Below are positions 17,582 to 26,846 of a stretch of 64,000 nucleotides of DNA, piece by piece (within the stretch, counting starts at the first letter, position 1; the number at the start of each line of letters is the position of its first letter). The stretch lies in assembly GCF_051912845.1 (NCBI RefSeq), contig NZ_JBNCBU010000001.1:868001-932000 (forward strand), read 5' to 3'. The translations under genes and the position numbers were made by a program. The stretch is from Tsuneonella sediminis. GTDB taxonomy: Bacteria > Pseudomonadota > Alphaproteobacteria > Sphingomonadales > Sphingomonadaceae. The notes under the pieces were generated by a model. The model was not told the origin of the DNA, ran no database searches, and saw nothing but the letters and a program-made list of their open reading frames with translations.

Positions 17582-18862
17582 TCAGAAATACTCTTTCATC
17601 GCGCGCACGACACGATTGACCAGACCAACCCCAGAATACCGGGTGGTGGCGGTGTGCCGCGGGCCTATCGAGCGGATGTCGATCGGATCGTCCGCTGCGT
17701 AGAGGCACAGGCCCGCGAGCGTCACGAAACTGGGTGTCGCGTTCGCTTCGCCGAGACCGCGCAACGCGGGCGGCTTGCCTACGCGGACCGGCCGGCCAAG
17801 CGCGCTCTGGAGAAATTCGGCAATGCCGGCGAGTTCGGATCCACCGCCGGTGACAACGACCTGGCCGCCTTTCGCCCCGGTGAACCCCATGCCCTTCAGC
17901 GCCCGGCCGATTTCGTCGGTCAGCCGGGACAACTGCTCTGTGATGATCGAGACCAGTTCGGCGCGGGGCACGCGGTTCTGGTCGTCCGCGCCGCGTGCCG
18001 CGGGTCCGGTGGCGTCGTCGCCCGGGCCGTTGACCGGGATCATGTCCTTGTAATCGCTGACTGACGCAATCGCCGAGCCGTACCGGCTCTTGAGGCGCTG
18101 AGCCTGCAACCTCCGGATGCCGAATGCGCTCGCGATCGCGTCGGTGATGTCGGCCGAACCGAAAGGTATCGCGGTCAGACCCAGCAGCATCCCGCCCGCG
18201 TAGACCGCGACGTTGGTCACCTCGCCGCCGATCTCGACCAGCGCGGTGCCAAGCTCTCGCTCCTCCGGGCTGAGGCACGCGTGCCCCGCCGCGATCGGGG
18301 CGGCAACCACCGCCTCGACGTCGAGGTGGGCGTTTTGCACCGCCTCGATCAGGTTCCGCACCGGCGCGCCATCCGCCAGCATGACGTGGATATCGACCCC
18401 GAGACGTTCGGCATGGAGCCCGCGCGGGTTGGCGACCCCGTGCGCGCCGTCGAGCGTGTAATGCGCGGGCTGCGCGTGGAGCACCATCCGTCCGTCGGGC
18501 TGGATGCTGTCGCGCGCGGCGACGAGCAGGTGCTCGATGTCGTCCTCCTCGATCCGCCGCCCGCCGATGTCGATTTCGACCTTGGCGACCCGGCTCGCGA
18601 GGCCTGCTCCCGAGCAGCCGACCCACACGCTCGAGATCGAGGTGCCGGCGTTTTTCTCCGCCCGCTCGACCGCATCGCGGATTGCATAGGTCGCGGCCGC
18701 CATGTCGGTCACATAGCCGCGCTTGACGCCCTGGCTCGCGCGGTTGCCCGATCCGAGCACGATCAGTTCGCCGGTCTCCGACAGGCCCATGATCATCGCT
18801 GAAATGCGAAAGGACCCGACGTTGACCGCGCCGAACACGCGGGCGATGCGCGGCAAGCCCAT
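17582..18862 (-). CDS. ftsA: Cell division protein FtsA (actin-like membrane tether)
   Basis: The 426-aa actin/HSP70-fold ATPase anchors FtsZ to the membrane. Visible landmarks are VFGAVNVGSFRISAMIMGL (phosphate 1), the SHS2/1C subdomain around SISSVWVGCSGAGL, ALVEIGGEVTNVAVY (phosphate 2), VVVTGGGSELAGI (adenosine site), and the C-terminal amphipathic helix GLVNRVVRAMKEYF that inserts in the membrane. The ATG at 18862 shares one base with the ftsQ stop (TAATG). A much longer in-frame extension upstream only shadows ftsQ. Confidence 0.96.
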   Translation of the reverse strand: MGLPRIARVFGAVNVGSFRISAMIMGLSETGELIVLGSGNRASQGVKRGYVTDMAAATYAIRDAVERAEKNAGTSISSVWVGCSGAGLASRVAKVEIDIGGRRIEEDDIEHLLVAARDSIQPDGRMVLHAQPAHYTLDGAHGVANPRGLHAERLGVDIHVMLADGAPVRNLIEAVQNAHLDVEAVVAAPIAAGHACLSPEERELGTALVEIGGEVTNVAVYAGGMLLGLTAIPFGSADITDAIASAFGIRRLQAQRLKSRYGSAIASVSDYKDMIPVNGPGDDATGPAARGADDQNRVPRAELVSIITEQLSRLTDEIGRALKGMGFTGAKGGQVVVTGGGSELAGIAEFLQSALGRPVRVGKPPALRGLGEANATPSFVTLAGLCLYAADDPIDIRSIGPRHTATTRYSGVGLVNRVVRAMKEYF

Positions 18863-19770
18863 TACCGAGCCTCCGTTGCGTCGAGCGCCTGCTGCGCGCG
18901 CCCGGGAATGCGCATGTAGATGCGGTCCGGCGCGCGCATGTCGAACGCGGCGACCTTTCCGCCAAGCAGCCGGTTGACCCCGTCGAGCCGGGCAAACTGG
19001 ACCAGCGCCCCGGCCGATGCGTCGGGACCGTGCGGCAGCGCGAGAACCTGGCCGGTCTTGAAGGTGAGGTTCCAGCGCCTGTTGCCGACCCATTCCGCCT
19101 CGGCGACCCTGCTCTTGAGTGCGGGCGCGGCGTCGAGCAGCGTATCCAGCGCGGCGACCTGCCGCGCCGCGCCGGGTCCAGATATCCTGAGCAGTCCCTT
19201 GGCGTTCGCCTCGGAAACGGGCTCCAGTTCGTGTCCTCCGCCGTCGATCAGGACCAGCCGGCCTGGCTTCTGGAGGGCCGCGCGGGGCGTGCGCTCGACC
19301 ACGTCGACCACCAGCGTTTCCGGCAGCTGGCGGCTCACCCGCGCATCCTCGACCCACGACAGCGCCAGAAGGTCGGCGCGAATTGCCGCCAGGTCGACCA
19401 GCGGCATGGGGCGGTCGCGCTCGGCCAGCACGCGCTCGTATACCTTGAGTTCATTCATCCGCTCGACGCCGGTGACCTGCACCCGGCGCACCTCGAACCC
19501 GGCGTCCGAAGCCACGGCGGCGACCTGCGCCTGCGCCAGCGCGGGCACGCCTGCAAGGCTCGCGACGAACCACGCAAGCGCCGCCGCGCCGCCGAGAATC
19601 ACGGCGAGGAACACCTTGTGCAACTGGTCTTCGGTGAACGGCAGCAGCGCGAGCGCTCCGCCCACCGCACCGGTGGTCTTCGCCTTCGCCTTGCGGGCGG
19701 TGGCAGCGCGGCTTTGCGCTGCTGCGGAGCGGCGCACACCCTTGACCTTGCGGTTGATCGTTTCAGCCAC
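18862..19770 (-). CDS. ftsQ: Cell division protein FtsQ (DivIB family)
   Basis: The 302-aa bitopic membrane protein has a basic cytoplasmic N-terminus, one membrane helix (about residues 50-72, VFLAVILGGAAALAWFVASL), and a POTRA domain (FEVRRVQVTGVERM). The FtsQ beta domain follows with WVEDARVSRQLPETLVVDVV and RRWNLTFKTGQVLALP. It links early FtsZ-ring proteins to FtsL/FtsB and the septal synthase. I chose the GTG at 19770, which overlaps the ddl stop by 8 bases; an ATG at 19821 would add 17 residues and is also possible. Confidence 0.93.
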   Translation of the reverse strand: MAETINRKVKGVRRSAAAQSRAATARKAKAKTTGAVGGALALLPFTEDQLHKVFLAVILGGAAALAWFVASLAGVPALAQAQVAAVASDAGFEVRRVQVTGVERMNELKVYERVLAERDRPMPLVDLAAIRADLLALSWVEDARVSRQLPETLVVDVVERTPRAALQKPGRLVLIDGGGHELEPVSEANAKGLLRISGPGAARQVAALDTLLDAAPALKSRVAEAEWVGNRRWNLTFKTGQVLALPHGPDASAGALVQFARLDGVNRLLGGKVAAFDMRAPDRIYMRIPGRAQQALDATEAR

Positions 19771-20722
19771 CCTTCGCCCCCCGGGCGCGGCCCAGCGCCT
19801 CTTCCACCAGCGCCTCGACAAGATCCTCGTAGCTCATGCCGCAGTATCTCGCCTGTTCGGGCACGAGGCTCAGCGGGGTCATTCCCGGCTGGGTATTGGT
19901 CTCCAGCACGAACAGCCCGTCTTCGCCCAGCTCGTCATCCCACCGGAAATCGGTGCGGCTGCAGCCGCGGCAGCCGAGCAGTTCGTGCGCCTGCACGGCA
20001 TAATGCATGCACAGTTTCGCGATCTGGTCGGGGATCTGCGCGGGGCAGATGTGATCGGTCATGCCGTCGGTGTACTTGGCGTCGAAATCGTAGAAGCCCG
20101 ACTTGGGCACGAGTTCGGTCACCGTGAGCGCGCGCGGTCCGTCGGGGCCGTCGAGCACCGCGACCGTCATCTCGCGGCCCCTGATGTAGGGTTCCGCCAG
20201 CAGCCGGTCGAATTCCTGCCACGGGCCCTTGGCGTCGGGCCGGATGGGATTGCCGTAATTGCTTTCCTCGGTGACGATCGCCACGCCGACCGAGCTGCCC
20301 TCGTTGACCGGTTTGAGGACATAGGGCCGTGCCAGCGGGTCCTTTTCGTACAGCGTCTCGCACTCGACGATCCGGCCTCCGGGCATCGGAACCCCGTGCG
20401 GGACCAGCGCATGCTTGGTCAGTTCCTTGTCGATCGCGATGACCGAAGTGGCGAGCCCCGAATGGGTATAGGGAATGCCCATCAAGTCGAGCATGCCCTG
20501 CACCGTGCCGTCCTCGCCCGGCACCCCGTGAAGCGCGTTGAACACGACATCGGGCGCAGCTTCGGCGACCCTCGCCGCGACCTGCCGGTCCATGTCGATC
20601 CGCGTCACCCGGTGACCGCGCGCCTCGAGAGCCTTTGCGACCCCCTCACCCGACATGAGCGATACGGGACGCTCGTTGGCCCAGCCGCCCATCAGGACCG
20701 CAACGTGGTGCCTGTCCGTCAT
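19763..20722 (-). CDS. ddl: D-alanine--D-alanine ligase
   Basis: The 319-aa ATP-grasp enzyme joins two D-alanines for the peptidoglycan stem peptide. It begins HHVAVLMGGWANERPVSLMS, then has NALHGVPGEDGTVQGMLD and ATP-grasp motifs including YVLKPVNEGSSVGVAIV, and ends with RTDFRWDDE and LETNTQPGMTPLSLVPEQA. The length and the WANERPVSL substitution for the common GxSAEReVSL fit alphaproteobacterial DdlB. Its ATG at 20722 overlaps the murB stop as ATGA. Confidence 0.95.
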   Translation of the reverse strand: MTDRHHVAVLMGGWANERPVSLMSGEGVAKALEARGHRVTRIDMDRQVAARVAEAAPDVVFNALHGVPGEDGTVQGMLDLMGIPYTHSGLATSVIAIDKELTKHALVPHGVPMPGGRIVECETLYEKDPLARPYVLKPVNEGSSVGVAIVTEESNYGNPIRPDAKGPWQEFDRLLAEPYIRGREMTVAVLDGPDGPRALTVTELVPKSGFYDFDAKYTDGMTDHICPAQIPDQIAKLCMHYAVQAHELLGCRGCSRTDFRWDDELGEDGLFVLETNTQPGMTPLSLVPEQARYCGMSYEDLVEALVEEALGRARGAKGG

Positions 20723-21687
20723 GGGCGACCCACCCGCTGGATCTCCCACTCGAGGCTGACGCCAGTCTTGCTGTACACCTTTTCGCGCACGAGTTCTCCG
20801 AGCCCCTCGATGTCGGCGCTGGTCGCATCGCCAGTATTGATCAGGAAGTTCGTGTGTTTCTCGCTCACTTGCGCTCCGCCCAGCTTGAGCCCGCGGCAGC
20901 CGGCGCGATCGACCAGTTCCCAAGCCTTTTCGCCCGGCGGGTTCTTGAAGGTCGATCCGCCGGTCTTCGTTCGCAGCGGCTGGCTCGCCTCGCGCGCGGC
21001 GGCGATCTTGTCCATTTCCTCGCCGATCTCGGCGGGGATGCCCTCGCGCCCCTGGAACCGGGCGGCGACCACGACCGCGCCTTCCGGCAGGTTCGAATGA
21101 CGGTAACCGTATTCAAGGTCGCGCGCGGGCAAGGTCACGAAGTCGCCGGACGGCAGCACCACGTCGCAATCGATCAGGACGTCGGATACCTCGCGGCCAT
21201 AGGCTCCGCCGTTCATCCGCACGAAGCCGCCCACGGTACCGGGAATGCCGCGCAGGAATTCCACGCCGGCGATGCCGGCGTCGCGCGCCTTGGAGGATAC
21301 GAGAATGCCGCTTGCGCCCCCGCCGCATTCGAGGACCTTGTCGCGCCGTGCCTCGACCGTGGCGAAGGCCTTGCCGAGACGGATGACCACGCCGGGCACG
21401 CCGCCATCGCGCACGATGAGGTTGGAGCCGAGACCCAGCGCCATGACCGGCATCCGCCCGCCCACGCGCATCAGGAACTCCTTGAGGTCTTCAAGGTCTG
21501 CTGGCTCGAACAGCCAGTCGGCATTGCCGCCGGCCTTGAACCAGACGAGCGGTGCAAGCGGCGCGTCCTGCGTCACCTTCCCGCGGAGGCCGCGGGTCGA
21601 GAACGGGACGTTCGTCGTCTCCTCGATGGCCGACGTGGGGGCCGAGCCGTGCCGCCAGCCGCGCCGTTCTCCTATCTGGGGGCTCAT
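20719..21687 (-). CDS. murB: UDP-N-acetylenolpyruvoylglucosamine reductase
   Basis: This 322-aa FAD enzyme reduces the enolpyruvyl group to make UDP-MurNAc. Landmarks are FKAGGNADWLFEP and VMALGLGSNLIVRDGG (FAD-binding), IPGTVGGFVRMNGGAYG, which holds the FAD-contact region, YRHSNLPEGAVVVAARF and TFKNPPGEKAW. It resembles the shorter type II MurB lacking the extra loop of E. coli type I. The ATG at 21687 overlaps the murC stop by 4 bases; a start at 21756 would run deep into murC. Confidence 0.95.
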   Translation of the reverse strand: MSPQIGERRGWRHGSAPTSAIEETTNVPFSTRGLRGKVTQDAPLAPLVWFKAGGNADWLFEPADLEDLKEFLMRVGGRMPVMALGLGSNLIVRDGGVPGVVIRLGKAFATVEARRDKVLECGGGASGILVSSKARDAGIAGVEFLRGIPGTVGGFVRMNGGAYGREVSDVLIDCDVVLPSGDFVTLPARDLEYGYRHSNLPEGAVVVAARFQGREGIPAEIGEEMDKIAAAREASQPLRTKTGGSTFKNPPGEKAWELVDRAGCRGLKLGGAQVSEKHTNFLINTGDATSADIEGLGELVREKVYSKTGVSLEWEIQRVGRP

Positions 21688-23099
21688 GCCGGCACCCGTG
21701 CGATCGCGTCGGGAAGGTCGGCCGCCCAGCGGGTGATGTCGCCCGCGCCAAGGCAAACGACGAAGTCGCCCTGCGCGATCTCGCCCGCGAGGTCCCGCGC
21801 CAGTGCATCCCGGTCGGCCACCGTCGCGGCCGAGCGGTGGCCGCGCGACTTCAAGCCGGCGACGAGGGCATCGGCGTCGACGCCTTCGATCGGATCCTCG
21901 CCCGCGGTGTAGACCGGGGTGACATAGACGAGGTCGGCATCGTTGAAGGCGTTCTGGAAGTCGTCCATCAGGTCGCGGAGCCGCGTGAACCGGTGCGGCT
22001 GGACCACGGCGATGACCCGACCACCTGTGGCACTCGCGCTCTCGCGCGCGGCCGCGAGGACGGCGCGAATCTCGACCGGGTGGTGGGCATAGTCGTCGAT
22101 CACTGCGGCCCCGGATACCTCGCCCACCCGCGTGAACCTGCGGCGCACCCCGCCAAACTGCGCGAAACCTTCGCGGATGGTCTCGTCGGCGCAGCTCATC
22201 TCGAGTGCGACGGCGATCGCGGCAAGGGCGTTCTGGACGTTGTGCCGGCCAGGCATGGGCAGACGCACGTCGGCAATGCGCCGGTCCTCCTCCCCCCGTC
22301 GGCGGACGATGACGTCGAACCGGTTACCGCCCGCTTCGGGCACGACGTTCACCGCGCAGACGTCGGCCTGGAGCGAGAAGCCGTAGGTCACCACCTTGCG
22401 GTCGCGCACCTGCCCCATCACCGCCTGCACCTCCGGGTGATCGATGCACAGGACCGCGGCGCCGTAGAACGGCACGTTGTGGATGAACTCGACGAAGGCG
22501 CGGCGGACCGCGTCGAAATCGCCGTAATGATCGAGGTGCTCGGGATCGATGTTGGTGACCACCGCGATGGTCCCGTCGAGCCGCAGGAAGCTGCCGTCGC
22601 TCTCGTCGGCCTCGACCACCATCCAGTCGCTGTCACCCAGCCGCGCATTCGAGCCGTACTGCTCGATCACCCCGCCGTTGATGACCGTGGGGTCGACTCC
22701 GCCCGCGTCGAGCAGGGCGGCGATCATGCTGGTCGTGGTGGTCTTGCCGTGCGTGCCGGCGACGGCGACGGTGTTCTTGAGCCGCATCAGTTCGGCCAGC
22801 ATCTCGGCACGGCGGACCACCGGAATGCGCTGTTCGAGCGCGGCGACGACTTCGGGGTTGCTGCGCTTGACCGCAGTCGAGATGACGACGACTGCAGCTC
22901 CCTCGACGTTCTCGGCGGCATGGCCGATATGGACCATGATACCCCGGCCGCGCAGCCGTTCCACGCTCGCGCTCTCGGAGAGGTCTGAACCCTGGACGGT
23001 GTAACCGAGGTTCTGCATGACCTCGGCGATCCCGGACATGCCGATCCCGCCGATGCCCACGAAGTGCACGGTGCCGATGTCGGTCGGAACGCCCTTCAT
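21684..23099 (-). CDS. murC: UDP-N-acetylmuramate--L-alanine ligase
   Basis: The 471-aa Mur ligase adds L-alanine to UDP-MurNAc. An N-terminal Rossmann domain begins VHFVGIGGIGMSGIAEVMQN. The ATP-binding P-loop is VAGTHGKTTTTSMIAALLD, and the central domain has EADESDGSFLRL and TNIDPEHLDHYGD. The C-terminal domain holds VIDDYAHHPVEIRAVL and VVQPHRFTRL, both characteristic of MurC. It overlaps murG and murB by 4 bases at each end. Confidence 0.97.
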   Translation of the reverse strand: MKGVPTDIGTVHFVGIGGIGMSGIAEVMQNLGYTVQGSDLSESASVERLRGRGIMVHIGHAAENVEGAAVVVISTAVKRSNPEVVAALEQRIPVVRRAEMLAELMRLKNTVAVAGTHGKTTTTSMIAALLDAGGVDPTVINGGVIEQYGSNARLGDSDWMVVEADESDGSFLRLDGTIAVVTNIDPEHLDHYGDFDAVRRAFVEFIHNVPFYGAAVLCIDHPEVQAVMGQVRDRKVVTYGFSLQADVCAVNVVPEAGGNRFDVIVRRRGEEDRRIADVRLPMPGRHNVQNALAAIAVALEMSCADETIREGFAQFGGVRRRFTRVGEVSGAAVIDDYAHHPVEIRAVLAAARESASATGGRVIAVVQPHRFTRLRDLMDDFQNAFNDADLVYVTPVYTAGEDPIEGVDADALVAGLKSRGHRSAATVADRDALARDLAGEIAQGDFVVCLGAGDITRWAADLPDAIARVPA

Positions 23100-24295
23100 G
23101 CGCCGGTCCCTTCCAGCGCCGCTCCGTGGCCAGCGACCGCGCCCTGGGTCGCGCCGCGTGCGGTGGTGGGACCCACCCGGATGATGTCCATGAGTTCGTT
23201 CGCGCCGAAGCTTTCGACAAGGTCCGCTAGGTCCTCGACCGCCTTGGGCCGGCCGCAGTTCCATGCGGCGTGAGCAGCGGTCGCCAGCGTCTCGGGCCGC
23301 TGGGCGAGCGCCTGGATCTGTTTGGCGAGTTCCTTTGCGGTGAACCTGTCCTGGCGGATCATCCGCGCGCCGCCGGCCTTGACGATCTCGCGCGTGTTGG
23401 CCGCCTGGTGGTCGTCGGTGGCGATGGGAAGCGGCACGAGGATCGCCGGCCTGCCGACCGCGGTCAGTTCCGCGATGGTGCTGGCGCCGGCGCGCCCGAT
23501 GAACAGGTGGGCATCGGCAAGCCGCTCTGCCATGTCCTCGAAGTAGCTGCCCAGTTCGGCCGGAATGTCGTGACTGCGATAGCGCTGGCGCACGGTCTCG
23601 AGATCCTCGGCCCGGCACTGCTGGGTAACCTGCAATCGCTGCCGGATAGCGGGCGGAAGCATCGCCAGTCCGTCCGGGACGACCTCGCTGAGCACGCGCG
23701 CGCCCTGGCTCCCGCCGGTAACGAGCACGCGCAGGAGGCCGTCTGGAGTGAATGCGGGAAACGGTTCGTCGCGCAGCGAAAGGACCTCGGCGCGCACCGG
23801 GTTGCCGACAAGGTGTACCTTGTCCGCGTGCCTGGCATCGAGCCGCGCGACTTCGGGATAGGCGGTGGCGATAGCGTCGACGCGGCCCGCGAAGAAACGG
23901 TTGACCCGGCCGAGCACCGCGTTCTGTTCGTGTACGAGCGTGGGGGTGTCGCACGCCATCGCGCCCAGCAGCGCGGGAAAGACGGGGTACCCGCCGAAAC
24001 CGATCACGGCAGACGGTTCGAAGCTTTCATACAGGCGCATCGACATGCGCCGTCCTTCGACAATCGCGGCAATCGCCGCAGGCCACCTGAGCGGATTGCG
24101 GCCCAGTTTCGATGCCGGGATAACGTGCGCCGGCAGGAAATCGGGCTTGCCCGGCAGCGCCGCACCTCGGTCGTCGGTGACGAGCGCGACGTGGTGCCCT
24201 CGCTGCGCGAGCTCGGTGGCGAGCGCGAACGCGGGGATGAGGTGCCCCCCGGTGCCCCCGGCGGCAAGAACGTAATGACGGGTCGCGCGGGTCAC
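23096..24295 (-). CDS. murG: Undecaprenyl-PP-MurNAc-pentapeptide GlcNAc transferase (MurG)
   Basis: The 399-aa GT-B glycosyltransferase converts lipid I to lipid II at the inner face of the membrane. It starts with YVLAAGGTGGHLIPAFALAT (G-loop 1) and has VIGFGGYPVFPALLGAM (G-loop 2), VLVTGGSQGARVLSEVVP (G-loop 3) and FIGRAGASTIAELTAVGRPAI for UDP-GlcNAc binding. The start is a GTG at 24295 overlapping the ftsW stop as GTGA. No ATG is available close to the conserved N-terminus, and the longer open frame shadows ftsW. Confidence 0.96.
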   Translation of the reverse strand: MTRATRHYVLAAGGTGGHLIPAFALATELAQRGHHVALVTDDRGAALPGKPDFLPAHVIPASKLGRNPLRWPAAIAAIVEGRRMSMRLYESFEPSAVIGFGGYPVFPALLGAMACDTPTLVHEQNAVLGRVNRFFAGRVDAIATAYPEVARLDARHADKVHLVGNPVRAEVLSLRDEPFPAFTPDGLLRVLVTGGSQGARVLSEVVPDGLAMLPPAIRQRLQVTQQCRAEDLETVRQRYRSHDIPAELGSYFEDMAERLADAHLFIGRAGASTIAELTAVGRPAILVPLPIATDDHQAANTREIVKAGGARMIRQDRFTAKELAKQIQALAQRPETLATAAHAAWNCGRPKAVEDLADLVESFGANELMDIIRVGPTTARGATQGAVAGHGAALEGTGA

Positions 24296-25512
24296 GCGGA
24301 CAGCTCCTTCGTGATCAGTGCCTTCAGGCCAGGCGTCTCGCGGTAGAGGAACGGATTGCGCCGCGTCAAAGCGATCAGGAGACCGACCGCGAGGCAGACC
24401 GCGATGGTCGACGAGCCGCCATAGCTCACCAGCGGCAGGGTCATGCCCTTGGAAGGGAAAAGCTGCAAATTGACGAGGATGTTGATGAACGCCTGTCCGC
24501 CGATCTGGGTTGTCAGCCCCGCCGCCGCGAGCAGCGTGAACAGGTCCTCCTCGTCCGCCAGTCGCACGAGGACGCGAACGACGATCGCGAGGTAGAGCGC
24601 GACCACCCCGGCACAGACGAGCAGGCCGAACTCCTCGCCGATGACCGAGAAGATGTAGTCGGTATGCGCTTCGGGCAGGTTCATCTTGCGCACGCCGAGC
24701 CACAGTCCGGTGCCGGTCCACCCGCCATTGAGAAGGGTGCGGCTGGCGAGGTCGACCTGGTCGAACGCGGTGCCGCCGCCAAGGAACGCATCGATCCGGT
24801 GCCGCGCATTGTCGTAGAGGAAATAGGTCGCCGTCACCCCCGCGACCCCCGCGCCGATCAGCGCTCCTACGCGCTTGAGCGGGATCCCGGCGAGCACGAC
24901 GATCACGAACCAAACTCCGGCAAAGAGGATCGTGCCGCCGAAATCGGGCTGCATCATCATCAGCGCGGCCACGAGCCCCATCACGCAAGTAACGATCACC
25001 AGCACCGGCAGCTGCGGATCGCGCAGCCGCCAACTGACGATCCAGGCGAGCAGGATCGCAAAGCCCGGTTTCAGGAATTCCGACGGCTGGAACCCTGCGA
25101 TGCCTAGGTTGATCCAGCGCTTCGCTCCGTTGACCTCGCTGCCGATCACCGGGACTAGGACAAGGAACACCAGCATCGCGGCGGCGAGCACGATGCCGAC
25201 CCGCCGGGCGTTCTCGCGGCTCAATGCCGCGGCTCCGCCCATGAAGATCAGCCCCACCGCCTGCCAACGCAGGTGCGCCCAGTAGAAGTAGAGTTCCGGC
25301 AGGTCGATCGAACGCGTCGACAGCCGATGCGCGCTTGCGGGACTGGCGGCGAAGACTGCCGCGGTGCCCACCGCCATCAACAGGAGGACGAGGGCGATGA
25401 GCACCCGATCGACCTCGCGCCACCAGATGCGCAGCCGTGCGCCGGTCGAAACCGGGTACCGGTGCCGGGGAGCAGGCGCCGTCGCGCGGGGGATGTAGGG
25501 CCGCTCGGTCAC
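24292..25512 (-). CDS. ftsW: Lipid II polymerase FtsW (SEDS family)
   Basis: This 406-aa polytopic membrane protein of the SEDS family is the septal peptidoglycan polymerase that works with FtsI. About ten membrane helices are visible, with the family marks IGSEVNGAKRWINLGIAGFQ, QPSEFLKPGFAILLAW, MMQPDFGGTILF and the C-terminal GMTLPLVSYGGSSTIAVCLA. The start is a GTG at 25512 overlapping the murD stop (GTGA). A start at 25533 would extend into murD by 7 codons. Confidence 0.96.
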   Translation of the reverse strand: MTERPYIPRATAPAPRHRYPVSTGARLRIWWREVDRVLIALVLLLMAVGTAAVFAASPASAHRLSTRSIDLPELYFYWAHLRWQAVGLIFMGGAAALSRENARRVGIVLAAAMLVFLVLVPVIGSEVNGAKRWINLGIAGFQPSEFLKPGFAILLAWIVSWRLRDPQLPVLVIVTCVMGLVAALMMMQPDFGGTILFAGVWFVIVVLAGIPLKRVGALIGAGVAGVTATYFLYDNARHRIDAFLGGGTAFDQVDLASRTLLNGGWTGTGLWLGVRKMNLPEAHTDYIFSVIGEEFGLLVCAGVVALYLAIVVRVLVRLADEEDLFTLLAAAGLTTQIGGQAFINILVNLQLFPSKGMTLPLVSYGGSSTIAVCLAVGLLIALTRRNPFLYRETPGLKALITKELSA

Positions 25513-26846
25513 TGGCCGGGTTCCGTGCAGCACGGCTCGAGATAGTCGGCGGCGGTCAGCGCCTCGACGAACTGCTTGAAGCGCTCTCCGCGCTGCTCGT
25601 AGTCCTTGAACTGATCGAAACTGGCGCAGGCGGGCGACAGCAGCACCACGTCTCCCGGCACCGCCGCCGCGATCGCCGCGCGCAATGCCTCACACATCAT
25701 CTCGGCACGCACCACCGGCACGCGCGGTGACAACAGTTCCGCAAAGCGCGGCCCCGCCTCTCCGATCGTATAAGCCGCCTTGACGTTGCGGAGATGCGCC
25801 TCGCAAGCCCCCAGCCCGTCCTCCTTGGGCAACCCGCCGACGATCCAGTGGATTCGCGGGCCTTCGCCGGCGGCTGGGAACGCGGCAAGTGCGGGCGCGG
25901 TGCTGTCGGTGTTGGTCGCCTTGCTGTCGTTGACGAACGCAACCCCGCCATGCTCGGCGATCCTCTCCATCCGATGCGGAAGGCCGCGAAAGGTGGACAG
26001 GCCTTCCTCGATCTGGTCCGCCGTCAGGCCGAGACGGGCACAGACCGCCATTGCCGCGCCCGCGTTCTGCGCGTTATGCGGGCCCTGGAGCGAGGGCCAG
26101 TTGCGCTGCCCCTCCGCGCTCGCCTCGACGAGAGGGCTGAACCCTGCCGCGCCCCGGCGGATCAGGCCATGCTCCACCAGGGACCAATTCGCGATCGCGA
26201 AATGGTCCTCGCCCTGCATCTCGAGCAGGCGGTTCTTGGACGCCGCATAGGCAGCAAAACCGTCGTACCGGTCGAGATGATCGGGGGTGATGTTGAGCAG
26301 CACCGCGATGTCGCAATCGAGGCTCTGGGTGAGGTCGATCTGGTAGCTTGAGAGCTCGAGCACGTAGACCCCGCCTTCGGGTAGAGGGTCCTGCGCCAGG
26401 ATCGGAAGGCCGATGTTGCCGCCCATCGTGGCCGGCACGCCCGCAGTCTCGAGGACGTGGTGAACGAGCGCGGTCGTCGTGCTCTTGCCATTGGTGCCGG
26501 TGATCCCGACGACCCTGTGCGGCGGCAGGCTGGCGCGGGCCTGGGCGAACAGTTCGATGTCGCCGATCACCGGCACGCCGAACTGCGGGGCGCGCCTTGC
26601 GATCGGGTGGGTGTTGAGCGGCACCCCGGGCGAAACGACAACGCCGTCGTAACCGGTGAGGTCGATCTCGAGCGGATCCGCGAGCAGTACGTTCGCCGGA
26701 TCGACCTTCGCCCGCGCATTGTCCTGCCGGTCCCACGCGGTCACCCGTGCCCCGCTCGCAACCAGCGCCCCGACCGCCGCCAGCCCGCTGCGCGCGAGGC
26801 CGAGGACGGCGTAGCGTTTGCCGACGAAGGCGGGGCTCGTGATCAC
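25509..26846 (-). CDS. murD: UDP-N-acetylmuramoylalanine--D-glutamate ligase
   Basis: The 445-aa Mur ligase adds D-glutamate to UDP-MurNAc-L-Ala. It begins with a Rossmann-like UDP site (YAVLGLARSGLAAVGALVAS). The P-loop is VVGITGTNGKSTTTALVHHV, and further motifs are LELSSYQIDLT, LNITPDHLDRY, FVNDSKATNTDS and WIVGGLPKEDG. The C-terminal LLSPACASFDQFKDYEQRG is the usual MurD end. The ATG at 26846 overlaps the mraY stop by 4 bases. Confidence 0.97.
   Translation of the reverse strand: MITSPAFVGKRYAVLGLARSGLAAVGALVASGARVTAWDRQDNARAKVDPANVLLADPLEIDLTGYDGVVVSPGVPLNTHPIARRAPQFGVPVIGDIELFAQARASLPPHRVVGITGTNGKSTTTALVHHVLETAGVPATMGGNIGLPILAQDPLPEGGVYVLELSSYQIDLTQSLDCDIAVLLNITPDHLDRYDGFAAYAASKNRLLEMQGEDHFAIANWSLVEHGLIRRGAAGFSPLVEASAEGQRNWPSLQGPHNAQNAGAAMAVCARLGLTADQIEEGLSTFRGLPHRMERIAEHGGVAFVNDSKATNTDSTAPALAAFPAAGEGPRIHWIVGGLPKEDGLGACEAHLRNVKAAYTIGEAGPRFAELLSPRVPVVRAEMMCEALRAAIAAAVPGDVVLLSPACASFDQFKDYEQRGERFKQFVEALTAADYLEPCCTEPGQ

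Noticed and set aside
23096..25423. A 775-codon frame covering murG and part of ftsW
   Set aside because: Only the last 399 codons carry MurG motifs; the first part is an arginine-rich out-of-frame reading of ftsW. The GTG at 24295 is the real start.
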